64,000 nucleotides of DNA from Athripsodes cinereus (taxonomy: Eukaryota; Arthropoda; Insecta; Trichoptera; Leptoceridae), in assembly GCA_947579605.1 (NCBI GenBank), contig OX388328.1:10147684-10211683 (forward strand). Direction: 5' to 3'. Position 1 is the first letter of the stretch, and every line of letters starts with the position of its first letter. Shown in pieces: positions 42,372 to 52,518 of the stretch. The notes below the pieces were generated by a model. That model was given only the letters and a program-made list of their open reading frames with translations, did no database searches and was not told where the DNA came from. The position numbers and the translations under genes were made by a program.

Positions 42372-43245
42372 ATAATATATTGAAGATGTGGCTGCATGGA
42401 TGAGTGGGAGTCGTCTGAAAATGAATCCTGACAAGACTGAGTTCATGTAGATTGCATCTCCTAGAAGACAGCATCTGATTGATCTCACACCTATAAAAGT
42501 TATGGGTATTAGTATAGTGCCACAGGAATCGGTGAAATTCTTGGGTGTACACCTAGATAAGGCCCTCTCCATGAACACCCAAATATCTGGAATAGTGAAC
42601 TCTAGCTTCTATTGCCTGAGACAGATAAGAAGAGTCCGAGATTGTCTTTCGTTAGATGCAGCAAGAACACTTGTTAATGCCTTGGTAGTCTCCAGACTGG
42701 ATTATTGTAACAGCCTGTACTTTGGTCTTCCAATGGTGCAGCTGAATAGGATCCAGGCTGTTTTCAATGCTGCTGCAAGACTTCTCCTGAGAGGTCGAAG
42801 ATTTGAGCACATTACTCCTCTCTTGCACAACTTACATTGGTTAAAAGTAAAGCAACGAGTGGAGTATAAGATATGTGTGATGGTGTTTTCGGCCTTGAAG
42901 GGTGTATTACCATCATATTTGTCGGAGATGTGCGAGATCGAGATCATCAGTGAAAGACGGCTCATGCTTCGCTCAGCACAGGGTGAGGCAAAATGCAGAC
43001 TGATTGAGCCATCTCGATCTCGCAAAACAGGCTTTGGAGATAGAGCGTTTAGTGTTGCGGGTCCCAGATGTTGGAACAAGCTGCCTCTGTGTCTGCGAGA
43101 GGAGGTGAATGGAGAGAGTTTTAAAAGAGGGTTGAAGACACACCTTTTTGCTGGGAGTTTCGGGTGATGGATACGATTTACAGCGCCCTTGAGGTCATGT
43201 TATAAGTAAACGGCGCTTTACAAATTGTCCATATATATATATAGG
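42372..43245 (+). mobile_element. L2-like LINE 3' end, longest copy
   Basis: An 0.87-kb copy with the end of the RT domain, the C-terminal domain and a 3' UTR (GCGCCCTTGAGGTC, AAACGGCGCTTTACAAATTGTCC, (AT)n tail). A short ATAGCAAACCTATAAT duplication lies at its 5' junction (42352-42376). Confidence 0.9.
42379..43167 (+). pseudogene. CR1/L2-type reverse transcriptase, 3' part, one stop
   Basis: The frame starts DVAAWMSGSRLKMNPDKTEF, the conserved motif D region (K.N..KTE) just after the catalytic FADD box, which is not included. A TAG at 42448-42450 replaces the expected aromatic codon. After it come VKFLGVHLDKALSM (motif E), VVSRLDYCNSLYFGLP, VFNAAARLLL, HITPLLHNLHWL, AFSVAGPRCWNKLP and FKRGLKTHLFAG before TGA. 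Apart from the single stop the frame is open over 260 codons, so the copy is not ancient. It cannot make active RT because the catalytic core is missing. Confidence 0.9.
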
Positions 43246-43246
43246 T

Positions 43247-43400
43247 AGTTACAATCCATTGGATTGATCTGGAACGAATTTCGATTTTCTTCTCCATTTC
43301 TTCCTATTTTCAGCTAGTTGCTTTAATTCTACGTATGTGCCACACTCCATATCCTTCTTCACTTGATCCATATAGGTGTCTCTTGGTCTTAGCATACTTA
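43247..43400 (-). mobile_element. RTE-D 3' end, diverged copy
   Basis: AGTTACAATCCATTGGATTG then CTTCTCCATTTCTTCC, CTACGTATGTGCCACA and TGATCCATATAGGTGTCTC align with the RTE-D terminal region. It directly abuts the L2-like (AT)n tail. Confidence 0.75.
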
Positions 43401-43790
43401 AGTGTGAGTATCTAACACAATAAAAAAAATCGCAAAGGGACTAAACATCGTTAACCGATGAGTGAATAAGTCGGGAGAGCGTGTGTTAATTTTAAAAGGA
43501 GAAACTGAAAATATGTCAAGCCCTTTCTATTCATCATCAACATCGTATCCTTGGCTTTTCCTCACTAAGCTTCATCCAGTAGTCGGCGCTTCTACCAACC
43601 TACATACATACCTACCTGCTTGGCTGGATGACTGCTCCTTTCTGGAGAACTTTCTACACAAAACATTATTTGTATATGTACTTCTACGGTTATTATACTC
43701 TTGTAAATATTATAATTGGTAAAACCTAACTTGAATTTACAATGTATAGGTATATCATTACTCGTATTATTACAAAATTCACGGAGTCCT
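43401..43790. other. No recognisable feature
   Basis: Short frames without family resemblance. Confidence 0.5.
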
Positions 43791-43791
43791 C

Positions 43792-43842
43792 TGTAAAGAA
43801 TATGTCTCCAGCCAAGTTTTTGAGTCTCTTGTTGTAAATAGA
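43792..43842 (+). mobile_element. N1 head fragment
   Basis: CTGTAAAGAATATGTCTCCAG and AAGTTTTTGAGTCTCTTG resemble the N1 head. It is immediately followed by RTE-C. Confidence 0.45.
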
Positions 43843-44045
43843 GCGCTGTTCTTCCGTCCGCAAGGGTTCCGTCGTCCCGGGCGTCCCTCTTTCACAAAAC
43901 ACCGTTCCTATGACAACGACATCAGCAATGAATGTCGTGGAAAGAGGTTACGCAATTGGCGCAGAGACGCTCTGAATGGAGGAGGCTGGTTTCTGCCCTG
44001 CGCTCTCGAGAGGAGCGTTGAGGGCGATGAAGTGAAGTGAAGTGT
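43843..44045 (+). mobile_element. RTE-C 3' end
   Basis: GCGCTGTTCTTCCGTCCGCAAGG through GGAGGAGGCTGGTTTCTGCC and CGAGAGGAGCGTTGAGGGCG matches RTE-C. The tail has changed to (GAAGT)n. Small deletions disrupt the frame. Confidence 0.8.
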
Positions 44046-44267
44046 TGTAAATATATATTTTATTTTGTTATTTATTTTATTCTATTTTTCACAATTTCAA
44101 ATAAAAACAAAACTTAACATAATATACCTACCATTTACAATAATTTTACTCCACTCCTTTTAAGCAACTTAATGCTTGTGTAAGGAGTGTAGATGTATAG
44201 CATTACAAATAAAATTTATAAAAATATCACCAACAGATGTGTAAAAAAAAATTGTAGCGAGAAAAAA
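44046..44267. other. No recognisable feature
   Basis: AT-rich spacer. Confidence 0.5.
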
Positions 44268-44682
44268 ATATAATGAGTTATAATCCATTGGATTCGACTG
44301 CAACGAGTTTTGTTTTTCTTCTCCATTCCTCCCTATTCTCAGCCAGTGTTTTCAGCTCTACGTATGAGCCACAGTTCATGTCCCTCTTCAGTTGGTCCAT
44401 ATACGCGTCTCTCAGTCGGCCTCTGCCATTTGTGCTTTCAGTCCTACCTTCCGCGATAGCGATGAGCAGTCATGGGTGCCTGATGTTGTGGCCAATCCAG
44501 TTAGCTCCTTGTTGGCTGATTCTCTTAAGGAGTTGCCTTTTTTCGCCTACCCTGTTTAACACTTCTACGTTTACGACATGTTTCGACCAATGAATCTTCA
44601 GCATGCGTCTGTAGCACCACATTTCAAAGGCTGCCAGCCGTCCGCTTTCACTCTTGCTGATGGTCCACGTCTCACAACCTTG
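44268..44682 (-). mobile_element. RTE-D 3' end
   Basis: Closely matches 15700-16120 in reverse orientation: the terminal GAGTTATAATCCATTGGATT, the GRGRP-equivalent region and the ...KIHWSKHVVNVEVLN segment are present. A few missense changes suggest an older copy than 15700. Confidence 0.85.
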
Positions 44683-44877
44683 TAAATAAAAGGCAGGTTT
44701 TCGTTGAACCTCACGTTTGATACATTTGAAATCATCATGTCAGCAGTGAGTAAGTGTGCTACGTTTTAATTTTTACACGGTTACATTATTTACAAAATAC
44801 TCAATATTCAAACAATTACAATGTGCATGTTTCTTACATGCATGACAGGATCATAATTTTATTTTATTTACGAAAAA
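44683..44877. other. No recognisable feature
   Basis: Spacer. Confidence 0.5.
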
Positions 44878-45082
44878 TTCTCATGAGATCCCCGGTAAAG
44901 AATAGGCCTCCTACTGTTTTCTGTTTGCCTGGTATTCGTAGTACATCACGTTTAAGACATTTAACATCTTCAGTGCAGCGATGAGATATACCACCAATCC
45001 CGAATGTTTTCACTTTTACGGGATGAAGTGGACAGCTTCCTCTCACTACCCCACGTGCGGGAAATATCGTGATGGTATAAAT
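44878..45082 (+). mobile_element. N1 element
   Basis: GAGATCCCCGGTAAAGAATAGGCCTCCTACTG, TTAAGACATTTAACATCTTC, ATACCACCAATCCCGAATG, GTGGACAGCTTCC, CTACCCCACGTGCGGGAAATATCGTGATGGTATAA. It is complete in outline with a small internal loss. Confidence 0.75.
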
Positions 45083-45279
45083 GAAGGAATGAACAAAAAA
45101 TTAATGTCAGTGCTAAAGCCTTCCAAGGGGGCGGTAGAAAATTCAGAAAGAATTGAGAGACGCTGAAAAAGGTGCTGTCTTCTTAGAAGAAACGCCTTGG
45201 GGGAGGTACTAGAATTTTTGGGTTATCTCACAAAGTGAGCAGTCGATGAAAAGAGTTTGGAAACCTCTGATATATACCA
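45083..45279. other. No recognisable feature
   Basis: Spacer; includes an AAAGCCTTCCAAGGGGGC word. Confidence 0.4.
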
Positions 45280-45420
45280 TCACGGAATGTCCTATATTAT
45301 GTAGGGTAGGCATTAGACCAACTTGCATGTAATAAGCATGCAAGCTTTTGTATCAGTGGGAATTTTTTTAATGTAATAAGCATGCAAGCTTTTGTATCAG
45401 TGGGAATTTTTTTAATGCAT
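45280..45420 (-). repeat. N1 3' fragment with 44-bp tandem duplication
   Basis: TATACCATCACGGAATGTCC and GTAGGGTAGGCATTAGACC are the reverse N1 end. The 44-bp unit starting ATGTAATAAGCATGCAAGCT is repeated exactly from 45327 and 45371. Confidence 0.7.
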
Positions 45421-45911
45421 TTGGCATTCTGGTCTTACAGATTCAACGGCAAATTTTTTAGCCACTTGGTTGCATCGATGATCACCCCAACCAAATCAAA
45501 GCCGTACAGAGGACATGATATACGGTTCATTGCCTGTCACTGTGAACCGAATTCACACTCAGGTCTAGAAGTTAAAAAAATAATGCTAATAAAAAAAGAC
45601 AATTAGGGTGGGTACCTGTATACCTGTATTCAAATTTATAAATTTTCAGTGGAGAACAATTTCGGTATTATATATTACATAAGTATATATAATATAAATA
45701 AATAGTTTCTCGAGCAAATGATTTCTTGTAATATGCCTAATGAATTGATTTCCGGTGGTAGAACCCTCAATAGGCATTTAGTTCCGGTCTTTTGGAGATT
45801 CTGGGGAGGGAGGGGAGTAATTTCTATGTATTGCACTCTTCACTGATTTTGCGCATTCTCTCCTTCTGTATGTGATAGGTATTATTATTATTAATAATTT
45901 TGGTTGTATGA
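45421..45911. other. No recognisable feature
   Basis: Nothing supportable. Confidence 0.5.
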
Positions 45912-46292
45912 AGGATTGTAGAAGGATTTTGGATGTCAAATGGTATGAACATGTTACAAATGAAGCTGTGCGCCGGCGCACCCAGCAGAGACCTGTAATC
46001 TCCGTAATACAGGAGAGACGATGGTCCTGGCTGGGACATGTTTTGAGAATGCCTAATGATAGTTTGCCAAAAAGAGCACTGTTCTTCCGTCCGCAGGGGT
46101 TCCGTCGGCCCGGGCGTCCCTCTTTCACAATACACCGTTCCTATGACAACGATATCAGAGCGCAATGAATGTCGTGGAAAGAGGTGACGCAATTGGAACA
46201 GAGACGCTCTGAATGGAGGAGGCTGGTTTCTGTCCTGTGCTCCCGAGAGGAGCGTTGAGGGCGATGATGATGATGATGATGATGATGATGAA
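45912..46292 (+). mobile_element. RTE-C 3' end, best copy
   Basis: The frame includes RRILDVKWYEHVTNEAVRRR, RRWSWLGHVLRMPNDSLPKR and the GRPSF block. It breaks after DNDIRAQ at a TGA where the copy at 3102 has Gly. The remaining terminal segment and a long (GAT)n tail are intact. About 95% identical by eye to 3102-3440. Confidence 0.9.
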
Positions 46293-46675
46293 TATAATAA
46301 AGTAGAAGAAAACTTTTGTTTTTTAATTTCGTTATGGAATTCTACTATTTAAAATCCGACACAGTGCCTCTGAGTCAAATATTGTTCATAGTGAAAGTAA
46401 TACAGTGTTTTATTATAATCATTATAAAGGTATTTGTTCACATGATGCCAGATTCACTAAGAATCGTAGTAGATATGTAAGTATCCTCCGCCATATAGTT
46501 GAATGTCTATTATGGTTAATGTTTTGCAAGGGTTGGCAAAAAGGGGATGTGAATGTTAATAATATCATCAATATATCGATTATATTATTATCATGTGTAT
46601 TGCATTATACTGTTATTATTTTTCTGCCTTATTAAATAATCATAAACGTACAACAAATAGTTAGTGGGGTAGTGT
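46293..46675. other. No recognisable feature
   Basis: AT-rich. Confidence 0.5.
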
Positions 46676-46679
46676 ACTA

Positions 46680-46865
46680 AAGAATATTAATAATAATATG
46701 ACGAAGAGTGCAGTTTTCAATTTGCTTCTGAAGCTGGTGACAGTCTGATTTTCTCTCAATGGCACTGGTAGGCGATTCCACGTAAATGATCCAACAACAC
46801 CAAAAGCCCTCTCATAGAAGTTATGTTGGTATATTGCTGAGGGGCACATTAAGGGCTTAACAAGA
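46680..46865 (-). mobile_element. L2-like LINE 3' fragment
   Basis: The reverse frame encodes NFYERAFGVVGSFTWNRLPV, then PLRENQTVTSFRSKLKTALF, a clear CR1/L2 C-terminus. Truncated on both sides. Confidence 0.75.
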
Positions 46866-47095
46866 AGCGTAGAATAATAATAAGAATTATAAATATATGT
46901 ATAATTATTAATTAAATAAATAGTTTAAATGGTAAATAAATATTATTAAGTAAACAGTGGAACCATGTTAAAGTGGCAATTATACACCCAACTAATTAAT
47001 ACTATTATGTACAACGATAAAACTGACAGTGCCACTTCTCATTTGTATACTAGTTTTTTACTTTTATGTAGGGCTTACAAAATACAATTGGTTTT
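46866..47095. other. No recognisable feature
   Basis: AT-rich spacer. Confidence 0.5.
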
Positions 47096-47099
47096 TTTC

Positions 47100-47320
47100 C
47101 AGTATTTATTATTTATCGTGTCGAACCCCAGAAAACCAATCAAACTGATTTCCAGTAGTGTGCAAAACGCACACACAGCACGTGTGATGATGCGTCAAAA
47201 ATATCCTCCATAGTGCATGTGACGGGGCACAATGAACACTCCAACAAGTGTGGCATGGTCTGTGCAGCACCACAGTCACACACTCCAGATTCGTCCTGTA
47301 GGAAGCCCCAGTGGTATTAA
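47100..47320 (-). mobile_element. LINE C-terminal zinc-knuckle fragment (LINE-R)
   Basis: The reverse strand reads WGFLQDESGVCDCGAAQTMP then HLLECSLCPVTCTMEDIF and ends ...VLCVRFAHYWKSV before a stop. The C.CG....H....CP pattern following WGF is typical of the C-terminal zinc-binding module of several LINE proteins, and resembles 50940-51340. Confidence 0.65.
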
Positions 47321-47605
47321 AATATCTTTTTTTGAATTTTATTGATGTTTATTTTGGAAAACTACATTTAAATCAAGAAAAAAATATTTAGTTTTTACAG
47401 TTTTAACAGATAAAATTGAAAAAAAATAAATACAGTATGTGGTAACTTCCAAATGACTTTAATTTAACAATATTTACAATATGTCACATTCTTTACAAAA
47501 TATATAAGTACATACATACAGTATTACATTACCTACTAGTTTCACAATAGATTGATTATAATTAACTATTAAAGTGATGTTTAAAAATATATCTTTTATC
47601 CTTAA
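47321..47605. other. No recognisable feature
   Basis: AT-rich. Confidence 0.5.
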
Positions 47606-47922
47606 TTTTTTTTTTTTTTTTAATTATTTATTCAATAATAAAACAATACAACAATATTATATAGTAGACAAATATTATACATACATACATAGACAACTCA
47701 CACAGATCGAGCTAGTCCCAAACTAAGACGAATCTTGTATTATGGGTACTAACGCGACGATACACACATATATGTACAATGCACTACACACATATACATG
47801 TAACACCCAGACCCAGGACAGTTTGAAAAAGGTCATTCTTCACTTTGCCCTGGCCGAGAATCGAACCCGGGACCTCGTGACTTAAAGGCAAGAGCGTTAC
47901 CTCCACGCCACACCGGCCGACC
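47606..47922 (-). mobile_element. tRNA-derived SINE1, near full length
   Basis: The reverse strand begins GGTCGGCCGGTGTGGCGTGG, with box A-like TGGCGTGGAGG. Box B GGTTCGATTCTC lies about 40 nt later. The tRNA-unrelated body contains CCTGGGTCTGGGTGTTAC and TAGTTTGGGACTAGCTCGATC. The copy ends in an A-rich tail (T-run at 47606-47621 on +). Pol III transcription by the internal promoter is the expected mode for this class. Confidence 0.85.
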
Positions 47923-48237
47923 ATATTAGAATGCAATGGTATTTTTTTTTTGTAATTTCCTCAGTCAGTAGTTGAGCCACTGGTATGAGAGGAAACAGTT
48001 TTTTAAACATATATTAAATTTTGGTCAAGTTACAGGTGTCTATTGTCAGTGTTGAGTTTTAATGTCCTTGCGTATCTTTTAATTCTTCTTTTGAAAATTT
48101 TAACTTCGTTTAACTTTATTAACTTCGCGTACTAGTATTCGGAGACTCTCGACTCCATCATCAGGTGATTAGTAAAAAAAACTTCCTTCCTTCCAACAAG
48201 TACCTTCGGTCAGTAACATCAATATTTCAAAGTTTTA
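47923..48237. other. No recognisable feature
   Basis: Spacer. Confidence 0.5.
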
Positions 48238-48365
48238 ACAGAGTTCGCTGTAAGAAATAGGCCTCACATTTTTATCTGTTAATTTTCGAGTGACGTTTAA
48301 AAAACAGGCATTTGAAAAATATCACGTTTTAAGATATTTAACATCTCAAGTACAGCGATGAATGT
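48238..48365 (+). mobile_element. N1 element, 5' half
   Basis: GCTGTAAGAAATAGGCCTCAC, AATTTTCGAGTGACGTTTAAAAAACAGGC and TTTAACATCTCAAGTACAGCGATG fit the N1 head. Truncated. Confidence 0.6.
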
Positions 48366-49197
48366 CTTTACTTTTTATGAGAAGGCAATATTTTGCAATA
48401 ATTCTAGGTTCACATAGGGTTCCGTTAGACTCTACCATCGAGCTAATGACTAACCCAATTCCTGAATACGTTCTGAACTCTTACGTTCCAAATTCGAAAC
48501 AACGAAGATTCGATTCGTTCATAATTATTTTGAATTTGGAAACCCTATTCCGTGTGTAGGTACCTGCTTACAACTTGCTACGGTCATATTTTACCAGAGA
48601 TAATTTGGTTAAAACAACAAATTTACACGTTTTTTCATAACGAGACACGGTGGTTAAGAATATTATAATAATTATTATAATTCGAGTATATAATAATACG
48701 TATATGTACATATATATGTGGTGAAGTTATTTGCATGTGCGAATATAATTATGTTGTGTTTTATTGTAATTTTAAAACTATGGTGCGTGTTTTAATTTTT
48801 ATTTTATTCTGTATGGATCAAACAGTTGTAACAATAAGTATACAAACATTAAAAAACAACAATGAGCAAACCAATTACCATCCCTTTCTTACCAAACTAA
48901 TAATAAACATAAATTTGAAGTACATAGTTCATTAAATAAAATGAATTTTCTTTTTCCTAATATAAATTGGGTACATATTGTTGTAACACAGTTTTAACAG
49001 AGGATTAGTTAGCTGCTCTATTGTTTAAACATACATCAAGAATATCATTTTAATTTTTTATTTATCACTTATTATTTTTTCATTTTTGGGCTTGATACAT
49101 TGTCACGTAACACCTTCACATATTAAAATATTATACACATAGGTAATATATTTATTCTATTCAATTATCCATATTTGATTTTGAACATTAAACATCG
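48366..49197. other. No recognisable feature
   Basis: A short frame at 48362-48559 begins within N1 and is not recognised. Confidence 0.45.
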
Positions 49198-49335
49198 CCA
49201 AACTATTTTACATCTTAAATTCAGCAGTGAAGTTTGTCACGCATCCTTGATGCCTTAATTGTTTACTATCACGGAGAGGATAATCTGCATGTTTATTTCA
49301 TCCAATCAGTCCGCTGGCTGCCCCACTTGTGGTAC
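49198..49335 (+). mobile_element. N1 element, 3' half without tail
   Basis: ACATCTTAAATTCAGCAGTGAAG, GAGAGGATAATCTGCATG, CAGTCCGCTGGCTGCCCCACTTGTGG. It stops before the GTGATGG motif. Confidence 0.7.
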
Positions 49336-49384
49336 ATCAAAGATAATAGTTGAAAGAATTTAACTGCATTTTTTTTATAAGACA

Positions 49385-49472
49385 TCTAGGTTTTTGTTAT
49401 AAACCCAAATACAACCTTATAAACCCTTCACAGTAAGCTAAAAAATTGTCGTGAACGGGGAGTTATTTCTGT
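49385..49472 (-). mobile_element. SINE2 3' part
   Basis: On +, GTTATAAACCCAAATACAACC, CTTCACAGTAAGC and TTGTCGTGAACGGGGAG are the reverse of the SINE2 body. The tRNA head is missing. Confidence 0.65.
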
Positions 49473-49963
49473 TCAAAAAAGTTATACAAGCTATGTTACC
49501 CTGTCCTCTTGTCCATACAAAATTAAACACTTGGTATTATACAAGTATATTATAGCGCAATATATGTTTAATAATATGAATGTGTTTGTGGTCATGCGTT
49601 CTGCATATATAATAATTTAACATGTAGGTACTATATACGAGTATTTTAAACATATATTATATGTACTGTGTTAAATATATAATGTTATGTAGGTATAATA
49701 TTTACAATACCAAATAAATAAATAAAAAAGTAATACATTTTATGCTTTAACTATAAGAACTTATTACATATCGTACTACAGGGTGTCCTTTATTTATTTA
49801 CACAAATTAAAACATCGTACATATAGGAATTTCAATTAAATTAATAATAATAATCGAGGTATGGACATTAATTGTCATTACCAAAAAATTTCAACCTTAA
49901 TCACTCGCAAACGAGTGGATGGCCTTGAGAAGAATTGAATAGAATTTAAATTTCAATGTACAG
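49473..49963. other. No recognisable feature
   Basis: Contains a CACTCGCAAACGAGT palindromic word at 49904-49918, as at 35920-35934. Confidence 0.45.
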
Positions 49964-50269
49964 GTGATGAATTTATCACTTCATAATTTTATTTCTGTCC
50001 CTGATGTCAATATTCAAAAAATGGGCGAGTTTATCGCAGAAGCGCGATATCTTCCAACTAACCCATTTAATATGGTAAGACATAATTTTATGACAGGTGC
50101 GCTGACTCCCGATTGTCCAAAAAAATTTGAGTGCCAACTTAAATTAGCATGCGAACGAAAAATTTACACAGGTTTTTTTGGAAGAAGTGATATTTTACTA
50201 TCTTTCGACCATCTCAAGGGTCCTGACGAAAAGAACGGGTTGATTTTTACTTACTTATTAAATTTGTGA
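49964..50269 (+). CDS. Unidentified 101-codon ORF
   Basis: The ATG-initiated frame has balanced, protein-like composition: SVPDVNIQKMGEFIAEARYL, then TGALTPDCPKKFECQLKLAC and IYTGFFGRSDILLSFDHLKG. It carries two Cys in the CPKKFEC spacing and a third (LAC), and no signal peptide or membrane segment. An AATGTACAG|GTGATG acceptor-like sequence lies just upstream. I do not recognise a family. The last third, over DHLKGPDEK, has similarity at DNA level (ACCATCTCAAGGGTCC) to a CR1-like remnant near 8745, so part could be transposon-derived. It could be a real small gene, a captured fragment, or chance. Confidence 0.25.
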   Translation: MMNLSLHNFISVPDVNIQKMGEFIAEARYLPTNPFNMVRHNFMTGALTPDCPKKFECQLKLACERKIYTGFFGRSDILLSFDHLKGPDEKNGLIFTYLLNL

Positions 50270-50878
50270 TTTTCTTTTGGCACCCTTGATCTGTAGACAA
50301 CCACGCCGAAAGCTCTATCGTTAATGCAATAAAGCGACAAACTTGCGCTTTTTGCATCAGATTGTACAACTTGCGATACTTTGCTATAATTAATAGTATA
50401 ACTATTGTACGAGTACCTACAGTAAAAGTAAAATAAAAGTGTGGAATTATTCCAGCAATTAATTGAAAATAGCCGAAGAGGCTACATCGGCCAGCTGTAC
50501 TTAAATTTCCAAAATAGATGAAAGAACTGAACTAAATTTATCTAAATGATTAAACAAATAAAAAAGAACATATTATTTAGAACATGCTGTAGATAATTAT
50601 TGGTATGAATTCGTTGACAAGTTAGTGGCTGAAGTTAATTTGGAATATCATTAATTTTAATTATCACATCTTCACCAACAGCAAGCTGCTGTTATAACTA
50701 GTATCTACATACATACATTTGTATTTACATACAGATGAGCAAATATTATTATATAAATTATAATTAATAGCGATTGAGTACATGTTCGTACTTGTATATA
50801 TTTTTGTATTGAAAAACTTCCTTTTATATATATATATTTTTTGTTTTATTTAATTAATATCATGTTTTAAGAGAAAAT
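50270..50878. other. Mostly unrecognised
   Basis: CCACGCCGAAAGCTCTATCG near 50300 recalls L2-like reverse sequence (ACACCAAAAGCCCTATCA). The rest is AT-rich. Confidence 0.4.
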
Positions 50879-50879
50879 G

Positions 50880-50910
50880 AGAAAGGGTCTCCCACCCTTT
50901 TCTGCTTATA
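50880..50910 (+). mobile_element. Tiny N1 head remnant
   Basis: GAAAGGGTCTCCCACCCTTTTCTGC resembles the N1 head; too short for certainty. Confidence 0.3.
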
Positions 50911-50934
50911 TTCATTACTTACTTTACTTTTCGG

Positions 50935-51340
50935 GTCCGGACTTCAGACTTTGCCACTCCAATATGTAGCGACGTACATCGCCTTGTCATTCGCCATCAT
51001 CAGGTCACTCACATTACATGCATTCCGCATCAGCGGACATTGCAATAGGTGAGAGTCACTCTGCTCCTCCCCACAGTCGCAGCTGGCATCCTCTCCATCC
51101 AAAAAGCCCCACTTCCGCTGGTTACTTTTGCACCTTGTCATCCCAACTCTTAGTCTGTTCAGTTTCTTCCACGTGGGGTAGCTCAGACTATGAACGGTGT
51201 TTGTGCTTTCAGATGGCATCATCCATGGATTGTCGCCAAGTTCCTGCCTCCACAATTCCTCTCTACGCTTTTCTGACGTAAGGTCATTTGTGATCTTAAG
51301 GAAGCTTTTTCTCGATCTTAATCTTGGAGGTGCCATCCGG
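50935..51340 (-). mobile_element. LINE-R C-terminal fragment
   Basis: The reverse frame at 50944-51336 encodes about 130 residues: ELWRQELGDNPWMMP, then YPTWKKLNRLRVGMTRCKSN, KWGFLDGEDASCDCGEEQSD and SHLLQCPLMRNAC. The LNRLR.G..RC....KWG......C.CG....H.L..CP pattern is the C-terminal zinc-binding region after RT/RNase H in several LINE groups. The frame is intact but 5' truncated. Confidence 0.8.
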
Positions 51341-51636
51341 TGATTGTAAAGGGGATGTCTAAGGTCGTGGATCTGCTTGTGTTCCTATATTCTTTTAAAC
51401 TTTCTCATCTTTTGGTATTTTTTTATCATGTTTTCGGGTGTGCTGCGTGAATTCCCGATGCTTTCTCTCCGTTGTGTTTTCGGCATTCGTCTCTTTTCTG
51501 CAAGATTTTAAGTATCCTAAAAATGTAAAATTGACATGTAAAAACTGCTAGCCAAACTAAAACGGTAAAATCGACGTATTGAAAATGCTAACCAAACCAA
51601 AACTCCATCCAAAACTGTTAAATTAACAATAGACTA
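51341..51636. other. No recognisable feature
   Basis: Contains two similar GCTAACCAAAC-type words near 51550 and 51585; otherwise nothing. Confidence 0.45.
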
Positions 51637-51893
51637 CTTACTACTATTATACCATAGCAGCATATCCCACAAGTGGCGTAGTCGTGAGACCAGCTGCCCG
51701 TAATAAACATGCAAGCTGTTCTCTCCATGCCAACAAAAAGTTGAGACATTAAAAAAGGATGGCAAACGTCATCGAAAATTTAAGATGTGAAATGTTTTAA
51801 CTTTTTCGAATCTCTGCTTTTTACAGGATACGCGAAAACTTACGAAAAAGAGTGAGACAGACTAATTCTTTGCCGGGTGCTCCAAGAAATACC
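51637..51893 (-). mobile_element. N1 element, full length
   Basis: The reverse strand runs from TTTCTTGGAGCACCCGGCAAAG (5' end) through CACTCTTTTTCGTAAGTTTTCG, CATCTTAAATTTTCG, GAGAACAGCTTGCATG and CCACTTGTGGGATATGC to GCTATGGTATAATAGTAG. At about 255 bp it defines the family length. Confidence 0.85.
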
Positions 51894-52243
51894 AAAAAAT
51901 CTACTTCATAAAAATCTTTTTTCCGGATCTATGAGTCTTATATCCTTCATAAAAACATATTTTTTAGATTCTCACATAATTCAAATAATTCTCCATTCAT
52001 TTTATTAAAAAATTTAGTACACAACTCCCATTATGTCTATCAATAAACTTTTATGTTATTTTACATAGTACACTATAAACATTTATTTTTATGTTAAAAA
52101 CTAATTGTTCTAGTTATTTCTTTTATCTTGTTTAAAGTGAAAAATACTTCCCATCAACGTACTAAATACAGTTTAATATTGCTCATATTGCTCTACACCT
52201 GCCCTAGAGATGATACGAAAAGAAAAATCACTATTATTTTCAA
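51894..52243. other. No recognisable feature
   Basis: AT-rich. Confidence 0.5.
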
Positions 52244-52518
52244 CTAGATGTTCCTACCCGACGTCTTCGCCAGGGTGAATTTCATACTTTTTTTCGTTAT
52301 GGCTACACTTGACAGCGGAACTGTCATATAAACGCCACTTTCATACAAAAATACAATCCAAATTTCCGACTTTCCGTTGGATTTACCAAAAATTTGCTTT
52401 CATGCAAACCGTCTCCTGATAATTACGAACACAACAAAAAAAGAATCAGCCAAATTGGTTCAGCCGTTCTCAAGTTATGAGGGAACATACATGGTCAACT
52501 CATTTTTATTTATTTAGA
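52244..52518 (-). mobile_element. Short non-autonomous Helitron
   Basis: On the reverse strand it starts TCTAAATAAATAAAAATGAG and ends GGTAGGAACATCTAG, inserted between A and T (complements of 52519 and 52243). This satisfies 5'-TC/3'-CTAG and the A^T rule. The interior carries CTTGAGAACGGCTGAACC, similar in idea to the other Helitron's AACTCAAGAATGGCTG. 275 bp, no coding. Confidence 0.7.

Noticed and set aside
47870..47922. Functional tRNA gene
   Set aside because: Box A/B are present but the arms do not form a complete cloverleaf, and the sequence continues into a SINE body with an A-rich tail.
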